From positions 1 to 17,077 of the forward strand of contig DJXD01000082.1 of assembly GCA_002449585.1 (NCBI GenBank): DNA of 17,077 nt, in the 5' to 3' direction. This stretch comes from Ruminococcus sp. UBA7013 (lineage in GTDB: Bacteria; Bacillota; Clostridia; Oscillospirales; Ruminococcaceae). The translations under genes were made by a program, and so were the position numbers. The notes under the pieces are model-generated. The model saw only the letters and a program-made list of their open reading frames with translations, was not told the origin of the DNA and did no database searches. How positions within the stretch are numbered: the first letter of the stretch is position 1; each line of letters begins with the position of its first letter. Positions 1 through 9,600 of this stretch are shown one piece after another.

Positions 1-215
1 AAATGGATGCTCTGAAAGCGAAAAAGGAAAATAATCGCAGGAGTATCCTGAAAGCAGGTTCTGCCACAGAATTGTTCCGTGACATTTCTCCGCTGATTGA
101 ATTTGATGAAAACACTGTAGACAAGCTGATTCAGAAGATTGAAGCCGTCAACAAGGATGAAATTGCGGTGATATTCTGCGGAGGATTTCGCATTGTGCAG
201 ACGATGGAAAAGTAA
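1..215 (+). CDS. C-terminal fragment of a probable serine recombinase (cut by window edge)
   Basis: The reading frame enters from the left edge and stops at TAA 213-215, so only about 70 C-terminal residues are visible. The ATG at 3-5 is probably an internal methionine: no ribosome binding site can be seen before it. The end, with a charged helical stretch (MDALKAKKENNRR) followed by LIQKIEAVNKDEIAVIF and a CGG-F tail, resembles the C-termini of large serine recombinases, which finish with a 'V-D-K-I-x-V ... D-x-I-x-V-x-F' strand pattern. The catalytic resolvase domain would lie outside the window, so the family call rests on the tail alone. If correct, it marks the end of a mobile element or integration locus. 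Alternative: any protein with a similar alpha/beta tail. Confidence 0.45.
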   Translation, partial: MDALKAKKENNRRSILKAGSATELFRDISPLIEFDENTVDKLIQKIEAVNKDEIAVIFCGGFRIVQTMEK

Positions 216-292
216 GCCGTTGATTCCGAGCTGTGTTGCCTTACAGCGGCTTTTCAGGCTGATACCGTTAAACTACCAAAGGAACGTTCTGC

Positions 293-321
293 AAGCCCAC
301 ACAGGCGAAATGTGGGGCTTT
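293..321 (+). terminator. Possible terminator hairpin after the recombinase
   Basis: AAGCCCACA (293-301) pairs with TGTGGGGCTT (311-320) with one bulged G, and is followed only by a short T stretch (CTTTG). It could end the recombinase transcript. The weak T tract keeps confidence low. The rest of 216-362 shows no gene. Confidence 0.35.
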
Positions 322-362
322 GTGGAGCGTTTGTCTGGTTCTGAAAAATCCTGAAAAAAGAC

Positions 363-391
363 TTGCAATTTTGGCTTAGTTATGGTATAAT
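363..391 (+). promoter_or_regulatory. Sigma-A type promoter with extended -10 for the Rpn-family gene
   Basis: A -35 TTGCAA (363-368), a 17-base spacer and a -10 TATAAT (386-391) are present, with TGG just before the -10 giving an extended -10 (TATGGTATAAT). It lies 28 bases upstream of the chosen start at 419. The same extended -10 recurs at two other promoters in this window. Confidence 0.75.
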
Positions 392-418
392 AAAAGAAAA
401 ACAGAGGAGATGATTCCA

Positions 419-1474
419 ATGGCTGAAAAAAAGAAAAAAACAGAAAAGCCAAAGAAAAATACCGGAACTGCCAAGAAGAGAAACACAGCCAGTCATGAGA
501 CTCCAGTATCTGAAAAAAAGAAGAAAACAGAAAAGCCAAAGAAAAGTACTGGAACCACCAAGAAGAAAAGTACCGGAACTGCCAGTAAGAGAAACACAAC
601 CAGTCATAAAACGAAAGACAGCGTATTTGTGAATCTGTTTGAAGATAAAGAAAATGTTCTGCAATTATATCAGGAACTCCATCCGGAGGATACAAGTGTA
701 ACAATAGAAGACATCAATATTGAAACGCTGAAAACTATTCTCATCAATGAGGTCTACAACGATTTGGGATTTGTAGTAGGCAAGGGAGTTAACGCAAGAT
801 TCATCATTCTGGTAGAAGCACAGTCAGCATGGAATCCAAATATGACACTGCGTATTCTCATTTATCTGGTAAACACAATACGGGATTTCATCGATGCAAG
901 TGAACAGGATGTACACAGCGACTCGTTAGTTTCACTTCCGCAGATTGAGCTTTATGTTCTGTACAGCGGTGACAGGAAAAATGTACCTGATGAAATTTCG
1001 TTCAGTGAAGATTATTTCAAGGGAAATTCTCCCGTTGATGTGAGAGTGAAAATTCTGCATCAGCCAGGCACAACCATTTATGGACAGTACATCGGATTCT
1101 GCAAAGTTTATAATGAGCAGAGAAAACTTTACGGCAATGATAAAAAATGTGCAGAAGAAACTATCAGAATCTGTATTGAAAAGGGCTATCTTGTTGAATT
1201 TCTGAAAAAGCACAAGAAGGAGGTTATTACCATGTTGGACGATTTATTCAATGAAAAAATGCAGAGAGAAAAGTATAATGCTGCAAGAGATAAAAAAATG
1301 AGAGAAGAGGGCAGAGAAGAAGGTCGAGCCGAAGGTGAAGCTATCGGTGAAACGAAAGGCATGATTTCCACACTTGCTTCTCTTGTAAGAGACGGAATCC
1401 TTTCTATCACGGATGCTGCAAACAGAGCCAATATGAACGTTGATGAATTTAAAGTTCAGAGTGGATTAAATTAA
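419..1474 (+). CDS. Rpn-family (PD-(D/E)XK) putative nuclease/transposase with basic repeat tail
   Basis: The 351-residue product belongs by pattern to the Rpn / PD-(D/E)XK nuclease-family transposase group, which promotes RecA-independent recombination in enterobacteria and is abundant in Clostridia. Residues 1-65 are a lysine-rich, probably disordered tail holding two copies of an EKKKKTEKPKK / TGT / KRNT-SH unit. The core follows: D115 (NDLGFVV), then E133 and Q135 in LVEAQS match the D ... E-x-Q active-site pattern, and NMTLRILIYLVNTIRDF is the usual next helix. The end has the typical charged EEGREEGRAEG stretch. Start 419 is chosen because AGGAG (405-409) lies 9 bases upstream; the ATG at 410 directly abuts that site. 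The gene has its own promoter and terminator. Function is inferred from family; activity is untested. Confidence 0.8.
   Translation: MAEKKKKTEKPKKNTGTAKKRNTASHETPVSEKKKKTEKPKKSTGTTKKKSTGTASKRNTTSHKTKDSVFVNLFEDKENVLQLYQELHPEDTSVTIEDINIETLKTILINEVYNDLGFVVGKGVNARFIILVEAQSAWNPNMTLRILIYLVNTIRDFIDASEQDVHSDSLVSLPQIELYVLYSGDRKNVPDEISFSEDYFKGNSPVDVRVKILHQPGTTIYGQYIGFCKVYNEQRKLYGNDKKCAEETIRICIEKGYLVEFLKKHKKEVITMLDDLFNEKMQREKYNAARDKKMREEGREEGRAEGEAIGETKGMISTLASLVRDGILSITDAANRANMNVDEFKVQSGLN
422..607 (+). repeat. Degenerate tandem repeat encoding lysine-rich tail
   Basis: Two copies (about 422-496 and 509-607) of a purine-rich unit encode EKKKKTEKPKK-(N/S)TGT ... KRNT-(A/T)SH. The second copy holds an extra KKKSTGT insertion. 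The copies differ at several third positions, so the duplication is not brand new. The tail could bind DNA or RNA, but this is inference from charge alone. Confidence 0.75.
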
Positions 1475-1495
1475 ATATCAATTAGCTCTCCTTTT

Positions 1496-1538
1496 CAGGA
1501 TGTGCCTGCTGAGTAGTCAGTGGGTGCATCCTGTTTTT
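1496..1538 (+). terminator. Rho-independent terminator of the Rpn-family gene
   Basis: CAGGATGTGCC (1496-1506) pairs with GGTGCATCCTG (1523-1533), including two G-T wobbles, and CTGA/TCAG pairs further inside. Five Ts (1534-1538) follow. It begins 22 bases after the stop codon. The stretch from 1539 to 1680 shows no convincing gene. Confidence 0.8.
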
Positions 1539-1680
1539 ACTTTATAATTCAGTGAGCCATTTGACCAGCTCCGCAGAAAAGTTTCCCATTCAGGTAAGCA
1601 AGGGAAAAGGGACACTACCACCCATTTCCATCCCCTTTCATAGCTCTCATCGATGAAATCATAGTTCATTTTCACTTTGA

Positions 1681-3393
1681 AAAAATCTAATTTTCAAGGC
1701 TTGTTTACGGCTATTTTTCGGCAGAATTGGGAATATCATCTTATTTGCTTGCAACACATTCGCATGGTTCACATCACAAGATGAGGTAACGAACCGTCTG
1801 ACTGCGAGTGCCGATTATGGTGTAAGCATCGTCGAAGATTTCAAGCCGCCGGAGAAGCCCATGACTCCCGGACAGGATGTCAACAAGGACGTTTCCGCAG
1901 TCAACACAGGCTCTATTGATGCGTTTGTAAGACTGGCTTTAGAAAATCAGCTGACAATCACAGTACCCAGTAAGAGTGATCTTACTTTTTCAATTGGGAA
2001 TACTTACAAGAGTGTAACTTACTACAAAATTAACCAGACAACTGTAACAACAGAAGCAACCACATACACAACTGAGACGGATGCAAATACGGCTAAAGGA
2101 ACATTGCAAGCCGTTGCAGCTGAAGGCACAACTTATGCGGTTCGTTCAGCAACTGTTGAAGGTACAACAACATATTATATTGACAAAACTGTTGTTGTGA
2201 CATTGCCTGATAGATATAAAACTGAAGCTGAGAGAAATACTCAAAAGAATGCTTTGCAGAATCTTGCTGGTACTGGAGTAACATATGGTGATGGTACTGA
2301 AACTGTCAACACTGTACTTGAAACCACAAAGACAGCTCCCGATGCTACTGTTCTTGGGACAGGTGTAAAGCTGAGTACTGGTCAGTCTCTGAACGAAAAT
2401 ACTGGAAAGCTCACTGCTAATGAAGTAACTACTTTGCAGGCTGGTGGTACTCTTGTGTTGGCGGCAAGCGAAATTGTTCCTGCTTCTGAACAGTTTGTAG
2501 TTTCTGGTGATGATACCACACCGCCTTCACAGTCTGATTATGACGGCTCTGGACAGTATACACCCAGTACTGCTGGTCTCTACGTTTTCAAGCGTACACT
2601 TTATGATGATGACGCTACAAAAACAGAATACTCCGGCTACTACTATGACGGAACAGATTTCTATGCTCTGAAAACTAAGACTACTACAACTGCTACTGGT
2701 TCAAAGACTACACCTTATATTGACTTTGGCATAAAAGAAGATACTACACCTAACAAGGGCTTCACTCTCAACGATGCTGGTGAGATTACAGCTATTGAAG
2801 GCACAATCAGCTTGCTGACACATACTACTTATAAGACTGCTGGTATGGACGGAAGTGGTGCAAACCTTGCAACAATCACACCTGAATTCGGTTTGCTGAC
2901 TTCTGTTTCAAATGTTGATACTTGGACAAAAGTTATCGACCAGACAGCAGTAGCAGCCCTTAATGATACTAGCAATGTTAATGCTATCAAGCTTGTTGTA
3001 ACATTGGGTGAAAATGGAACTACAACCAATAACACTGTCATTTATATCAAGCTTGCAAGTGACTGGACAACAAATTGGTATTTGAAGCCTGATGCTTCTA
3101 CAGGTTCTGTTGCTGACTGGTTCTATTATAAGGACACTGTGAAGTCTGGCGAAACAACCGAAAAACTCGTTGACTATGTAAGACTTGCTAACACTGTAAG
3201 CACGAATGACTTTGTTGAGCTGACTTATGACCTCAATGCGGTACTCAACAGCGTTCAGGTTTCTTATAACAACGAAGGCGACGAGACAGCAGCCGCAGTA
3301 GATACTACTACTTGGGCAACTCCTGCATTGACTACAAATCCCGTTGAAAATAATGGTTCTGTTTCTAAGATTACTGCTGTTTCTTGGAGCTAA
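1681..3393 (+). CDS. TasA/camelysin-like SipW-dependent exported protein, start codon unclear
   Basis: A long open frame ends at TAA 3391-3393. The ATG at 1861 is not a credible start: the frame continues upstream through LFACNTFAWFTSQDEVTNRL (from 1741), the conserved junction of SipW-type signal peptides, and then VSIVEDFKPPEKP. After 1861 come TPGQDVNKDVSAVNTG and IDAFVRL, typical of the TasA/camelysin-like fold. In-frame sequence stays open back to TGA 1678-1680, but I see no ATG or GTG and no good ribosome binding site; my reading of 1681-1740 is less certain than the rest. The gene may have lost its start by a small indel near the A run at about 1680-1686, or may use an unusual start. 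The remaining product (510 residues from 1861) is Thr/Ser-rich with an internal duplication and no C-terminal anchor. It probably forms extracellular fibres or matrix, processed by the peptidase at 14509-15021. Confidence 0.65.
   Translation, partial: KNLIFKACLRLFFGRIGNIILFACNTFAWFTSQDEVTNRLTASADYGVSIVEDFKPPEKPMTPGQDVNKDVSAVNTGSIDAFVRLALENQLTITVPSKSDLTFSIGNTYKSVTYYKINQTTVTTEATTYTTETDANTAKGTLQAVAAEGTTYAVRSATVEGTTTYYIDKTVVVTLPDRYKTEAERNTQKNALQNLAGTGVTYGDGTETVNTVLETTKTAPDATVLGTGVKLSTGQSLNENTGKLTANEVTTLQAGGTLVLAASEIVPASEQFVVSGDDTTPPSQSDYDGSGQYTPSTAGLYVFKRTLYDDDATKTEYSGYYYDGTDFYALKTKTTTTATGSKTTPYIDFGIKEDTTPNKGFTLNDAGEITAIEGTISLLTHTTYKTAGMDGSGANLATITPEFGLLTSVSNVDTWTKVIDQTAVAALNDTSNVNAIKLVVTLGENGTTTNNTVIYIKLASDWTTNWYLKPDASTGSVADWFYYKDTVKSGETTEKLVDYVRLANTVSTNDFVELTYDLNAVLNSVQVSYNNEGDETAAAVDTTTWATPALTTNPVENNGSVSKITAVSWS
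2065..2286 (+). repeat. Internal duplication in the TasA-like protein
   Basis: Counting from M1 at 1861, residues 69-92 (YTTETDANTAKGTLQAVAAE..) and 119-142 (YKTEAERNTQKNALQNLAGT..) align without gaps at a spacing of exactly 50 residues. 12 of 24 positions are identical, including Y, TE, NT, K, LQ and A. The DNA copies are 2065-2136 and 2215-2286. This looks like a duplicated small helical/strand unit inserted into the fold. Confidence 0.6.
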
Positions 3394-3423
3394 TCAATTT
3401 CAAAACTTAAACACAACCAGGGC

Positions 3424-3541
3424 GGAGGCGGTTCGCCGTCTCCTGCTCCTGAAATACGGCTTTTGCGGAGACTGCTTTCTTTCGGGAGAGCAGTTTTCGG
3501 AGTGGCTGACTCCAAATATATAGACGGGAAATCATCCCCGT
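3424..3541 (+). other. Cluster of hairpins in the 289-base intergenic gap
   Basis: Four inverted repeats follow each other: GGAGGCGG-TTCG-CCGTCTCC (3424-3443, a UUCG-type tetraloop); ACTGCTTTC / GAGAGCAGT (3471-3494, extendable with wobbles to 3466-3499 and followed by TTTTC); GGAGT / ACTCC (3499-3513); and ACGGG / CCCGT (3524-3541). The second could terminate the transcript of the gene ending at 3393. The group could also form a structured leader for the giant gene. No known riboswitch is recognised. The remainder, 3542-3664, holds no gene and no clear promoter. Confidence 0.45.
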
Positions 3542-3682
3542 GTTTCCGGCTGGTTACTGATATTTTCGGGTGATAATGATTCCACAATGGATTTTATAGA
3601 ATACATCGACAGCACTTTAATTTCGGGGATGGTGAAATTGGGTGCTTTTTTGTTCTATTAAATAATGAAAGGGGCTGATGTA

Positions 3683-6600
3683 ATGAAAACAAAGAAACAG
3701 CGGTTCATTTCAGGTTTGCTGGTAGTGGTATTTGTATTGAACTTGCTTGATGGGCGTATCTTTCGATATTGCTGGGAACAGCTGAAGGCTTATGCGGCGG
3801 CTTCCGATTATTCCGTAGGGTTTTATTGGGAGACAAAAGGTCTTGGCGAAAGCAATGACAAAGACCGTTCGTATTCGCTCAGTAATGGTGATACAGTCTT
3901 AACACTGACAGAAATGGAAAATGAAGACCCTGTATTAAGGTCAACTTTCTTCTTTAACCTCGCAAGAGCAATTGAACCGGGAAAACTGACATTTACAATC
4001 ACAGGCTTAGACAAGTTAATCCGTAACGGAACACTTACCATGAACATGAACGACCCTAACCTTGTGGGAACATGGGAAATCAAGAAAGACAAAGTAACAG
4101 ATACCTATACATTCGTTAATAAAGTTCGTGTTACATCCAACAATGAAACCACTTTCACATGGCAGTTCAATTCTCGTGAAGCGATAAACGGCTCTGATAT
4201 TGAGCTTAAAACAGAAGTAAAAGTGACTGAAACCATCACCACACAAGAACCAGACCCTGAAACCGGCGAAATTAAAACAGTAAAGAGAGACGGCGAGACC
4301 ATTAAGCTGGATACTAACCCACTTGTTTTTAAGTATCATTCTATCTATGATGACAGCGAAGTCAAAATCATATGTAAAGACATCAATGATACAGATTTCA
4401 ATAACCTGAATGCAGATTATGACTGGCGAAGCTATTATTCAATGCTTGGTTTAAAGGGACTCAGCGAATTGACACAGCCATTAAGCAAGGGCGGTGTGAA
4501 GTTCGGACTAGTGAAAGCAGATTTCAAAACCGATACAAATACTGATGCAGAAGCAGAAACAGCATATCAGAATTATCTTGAAACGCTTGCAAAGCACATC
4601 GGCTATACAGACAGAGAGAAATTTTTAGAACAATATCCAAATTATCCGAATGACGTGGATTGGAATGATATCAAACTCTGGAATGCTCATGCTGTTACAC
4701 AAAATTCCGCAACGCAGGAGGAAAGTTTAAAATCAAGAGGCATTAAAACGGCAGATTATTTTATTGAAGTCAATCCTGGTGAGTTTAGCCGAGATGATAT
4801 TATGGTCGTAGATGCCTCCGGAAGTCGTGTAGAGCTTGCAGAATATGTTGTGAATGGTATAACACGCTATGGATTTTATGATTTTCGTGGAGGAGGTAAT
4901 CGTCTCTCCGGTCAAAGCTATACTTCCGAATATCGTGTTGGTGTAAAGAATGATGCAATTCAAAGTTCAGATAAATCTGTTACTTTGACTGGTCACTATC
5001 TTGTCACTTATAATGATGAACAGAATGTGGTAGAATATTCTGACACTGCTGCACATAAGTTGTCAAAGGAAGACAAACAGCCTGTAGGTGATGGAGACTA
5101 TATATACAAGTACAATGATTATGAAATCAACAACGGAACAACTTATTCACATCATCAGTATGATTCTCATGCAAAACATTATTCCGGTACCCATCAGCTT
5201 TTATATGATAATATTTTCAATGGGAAAGTTGTAACATATAATCTGACATCACAAACTTCACGTGTTGAAACAACAAATCAAGGAAAAGTGGAAGCTGTGG
5301 AGTATGACCTTATTTATGAAGATGGAGCGCCTTCTATTACAAATCTGAGAGGTGATACACCTACTCGTGTATTGGCATATAACGAGTATGATTTTCAGAA
5401 AGTATTGGTTAAGAAACTTGTAGATGGTAATACAGTCGGTGTTGTAAAAGATACCCTGTCCGACGGAACAATTGTATATGAAGAAGAAAAAGGTTTTGAT
5501 TATGATGTATATGGTATAAGTAGCGACCCAGATGCAACTGAAAATAAAACATGGGAAATACTTGGCAGCGGAAACACACAAAAAGATTCCTCTGTATATT
5601 TGCCCGCTGGGATTGATGAAATCAAGCTGGTTGTCAAAGATTTGACAATTCGTGCAAATGTTACAGCATATGTAGATATTGCATACACTGTAAATAAAGA
5701 TGACTGTGAAAATATTTATATTGATACAGAACATCTTTATGAAGACAATAATACTGTGAATGGCGCAGTCATGGAAAGTACCAATAAAGGCACAAAGCTT
5801 GTCAACACATTTTACAGAAAACGCTATGTCGGAGATTATAGTATATTACAAAAAGATACTTACACTTATGACCCTAATGATTCGGCTTATTCCAATACAT
5901 GGCTGCGTGATTCTGTAACGGAAATTGATGCCAGTGCAGCAATTGAACCGTTTACTTATCATGCCGTAACAGGTGTAGGAGCAAGCAATTATTATTCAAC
6001 AACAATCACCGCAGGAGGAAAAATTCATTCTGATACACAAAAGGCACTGAAAAAGTTTGCGGTATATTCAAAAGTTCCGGATTATGTCTCTCCAAGTAAA
6101 GAATGGATTACAGAATTCCGTGATTCTTTGACATTCAGTGGTACACTTCTTGGCTCTTCCGAAACAATAGATGAGAATTTTGTATTAAGTAATAATGCAC
6201 TTTCTGTTTATTTTGATGAGGAAAGCCATTGTATCATTGCAAATTTTGATTTTGAAGGACTTTCGTTAGATTCAAGTGCCGAGACTTCTGTTCAATTTTC
6301 TTATCCCGCAGAAATCACCTTGATGCAATTCAAAGCATTGGAATTGCCGTCCAAAGAATTTGAAACAGATACATTTGTAACTGTCCTTGATGAAGATGTC
6401 AGGGTGACGGCATATCAAAATAAATCATTTGTGAGTGCAGATGACCCATTGAATCCCACACACAATGATGCTGTAAAAGATGCCAAGAGTAAGCCTATCA
6501 GCGCATTGGGTTCTCAAAAAAGCAATTATACAGAAAAGTATGTGTCCAGCTACTATACAAATTGGGTATATGACAATTCTGCAGAAGTAGACGGCAACAA

Positions 6601-9600
6601 TGCAGAACACCTTGATACCAAGACAGGGCGAATGACCTCAGACTACTCATACAAGCTGATTTTTCATCGTTTTTCAACAGATGCGAGTGAAAATGTAACA
6701 GAACCTATTTTAGTAGACGTTGTGGATGGTTTACAGACATCTTCATGGCATGGCTATGTAAAATCAGTTACATTTGATGGAGAAAAAAGCTATCTTGAAT
6801 ATGAGCCTGAAGTATATTATCTTCTGCGAGACAGTACAGGAGTTACTTCAAGTGCGGAAGAAAAATATAAATATGCATATAGTAATGTTAATACAGCAAT
6901 TTCTCAATTGTCAAAATATGGTCAAAAAGGTACGGGAGAAGAAGGCGAAGAGGAAACAATTACATCAGGAAAAGACTATACTACAGACTTGAATGTGTAT
7001 AATGGATTAAAAACGAATATCGCAGAAAACTGGATTCCAGCAACAAAAGTCAATACTGACAGCTTTACAATCAATCAAGAGAATGTATATGCAATTGCGA
7101 TTATTTATAAAGGAAATCATATAATTGGCGATACAAAAGAAATGGAGCTGACAGCCTATGTTAATATGAGAGCACCTGCATTATCCAATGATGGCGATGA
7201 GGCAAATAATAACCGTGCGACATATAATGATGTACACGCTTTTGCTCAAGGTAACAACAGTGTAGTTAATACAAATTTTCCGATTTATTCCATAAGTGAC
7301 CAGACAATGGTAATCCTTCGTCATAATGTTGAACTGATGAAAGTTAGCTCTACAAATCCTGACAAACGTCTTTCTGGTGCGAAATTTACGGTATATAAAG
7401 GAAATACCAATGGAACAGTTGATGCTGATGAAAATATTGTCAAGTATTATGAAAAAGGTACATCTGAGGCAACCGATATGAAAGACATGAAGGTTGACAT
7501 GACAGGTACTTTACAGCTGAACTTAGCCCCCGGTATCTATTACTATAAAGAAACTGCTGCACCAAGTGGATATAAACTTGATTCTCGTCTTTATCAATTC
7601 AGGGCAATATCAGATGAAAATTCCGTCTATTATTATAGTATTAACCTAAAAACAGGAGATGAACTGAATCAGGAATATTTGATTGTGAACAAAACGACTG
7701 AATATGATGCATATGACGATACAGTATACAACGGTAAAACTCCTGTTGCCGATGCTGATGTATTTCACATCTACAGCAACAATACTGATAAAACACGCAG
7801 CCAAGTTAGCTGTCTGGTTTATGATGATGAACTTGGATGTTATACTTACAATCAAACAGCTGGAAACGCAGGAGATGTTAATGTGACGTGCAGGAGTGGT
7901 TTCATTAAAATCAAAGCTTTGAAAGCAGGCTCATATTTTATTGGTAAAAACGAAAATGACCCTGACGGTTATTCATTCAGTGTAGCTGATAACAGTGAAA
8001 TATCATTCATGATATTGAAAAAATCTGTGGTAACTGATGTGAAATACTATCTTAAGGAAATGCTTGGGTCAAAAGCATCAGCAAATGACCCACTTTGTAC
8101 ATTTACGTCAAGTGGAAACGGAACATATTCTTATAACAGTGCAGGAACTGTAAGAGAAATTGTTCCCGATGCAGATGGTAAAATTTCAATCACTGGTTTA
8201 ACTGATAATACAAAATATTATTTTGAAAGTGTAAATGTACCAAGCGGCTATAAGTTGGTAAAAGAACAAGATGTGTCAGCAGATAACGGCGAAATTTCGC
8301 TTTATGCAACAGAACAACTGAAAAAGACAACTAAACTTGTTGTTGAAGATGACCCGATTGATACAGCATCAGCGAAATTTCAGAAAATAGATAATACTGT
8401 CTTTCAAAACGGCAGCTCCCCAAAGGAAGTTCTTCCTTTAAATGATGCAACATATCATATGTATTTGTTGGAAGAAGATGGTACGGAATTACTGCAATAT
8501 TTTCTTGAAAAAAGTGATGGCACATATGAACTTAAAGGCAGTATCGGAACATCTGCATATAAACCCGATTTGGTTAGTCAGAAAGTATCCGGAAAAGATG
8601 GCATTATTTCTGTGACCGGTCTGGGATATGGAACGTATGTATTAGAAGAAGTAACAGCTCCTGTAAGCTATCAGCTGAATAAGAAAAAAACATATATATA
8701 TGTTATGACTTCAACAATTGAAGAAAATAATGGAAATCCATATGTAAAATTTGCGGATGAGATTACAGGCTCAGAGACAACAACTGATACACTTCTCCTG
8801 AAAGATGACCAAGTAACGAGCAGTATTATTCTTTCTAAGGCAGATGCTTCGAATACTGATTTTTATTTGGGTGATGCTGCATATGATTTTTACCGTTTGA
8901 AAAAAAATACAAATGAAGCTGTAACAGAGGCGGACTATCTTGCAGCTGCTCAGAATGCCTCTATTGCTTCACGTGGTATTACAGATAAGGGTGATTTTCC
9001 AAATTATTGGGAAAAAGTAAGTGACAAGCATTATTATACAAACTCCAGCGGTGAATTGACAATCAATCATCTTCCTTTTGGAACATATTTACTTTATGAA
9101 TTTCTTCCACCAGTCGGCTATAAATGCAATAACAACCTTAATAAATGGGAAACATGGCAGTATGTTGACGGAATCAACACAGCTGATGAACAATATCAGC
9201 AAATGATTGTGATTGATAAAGATACTGTGGCACACAATAGTACATCAACCAATGTTGCAGTTACAGATGAAAATGGAAATGCACCGAATTCTGCGGACTG
9301 GACACCGACATATCAAACAGTTCCGACTTATCACGCATTTTATGCAAAACATGTTGATGAACGAAAAGAAGGCGAGGCACGGCTCATTAAACGGAATAAA
9401 GAAGACTTTGGACTTTCTGACGGTATATTCGCACTGTATCAGGTGAATCTGACAAATGCGGAAATTGCTGGTGTTCTCGGAAAAACCGAACCAGAAGTAA
9501 ATGCTATGTCAGCTGCTGAAAAGCAAAAAGCATTAAGCAAAAAAGAATTAAAAGTCAGTGATATTGACATCAGCAATCATTTTGATGCTACAACAGGAAA

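Noticed and set aside
3424..3541. Riboswitch before the giant gene
   Set aside because: The hairpins do not match the conserved cores of c-di-GMP, SAM, preQ1, TPP or T-box elements that I can recognise.
3665..3682. Upstream ATG as start of the giant gene
   Set aside because: The AAAGGGG ribosome binding site lies after this ATG and is correctly spaced for the ATG at 3683, which is followed by a normal signal peptide.
5258..5734. Open frame of 158 residues on the - strand
   Set aside because: It is antisense to the giant gene, with low-complexity Ile/Cys/Phe composition typical of the complement of AT-rich coding sequence.
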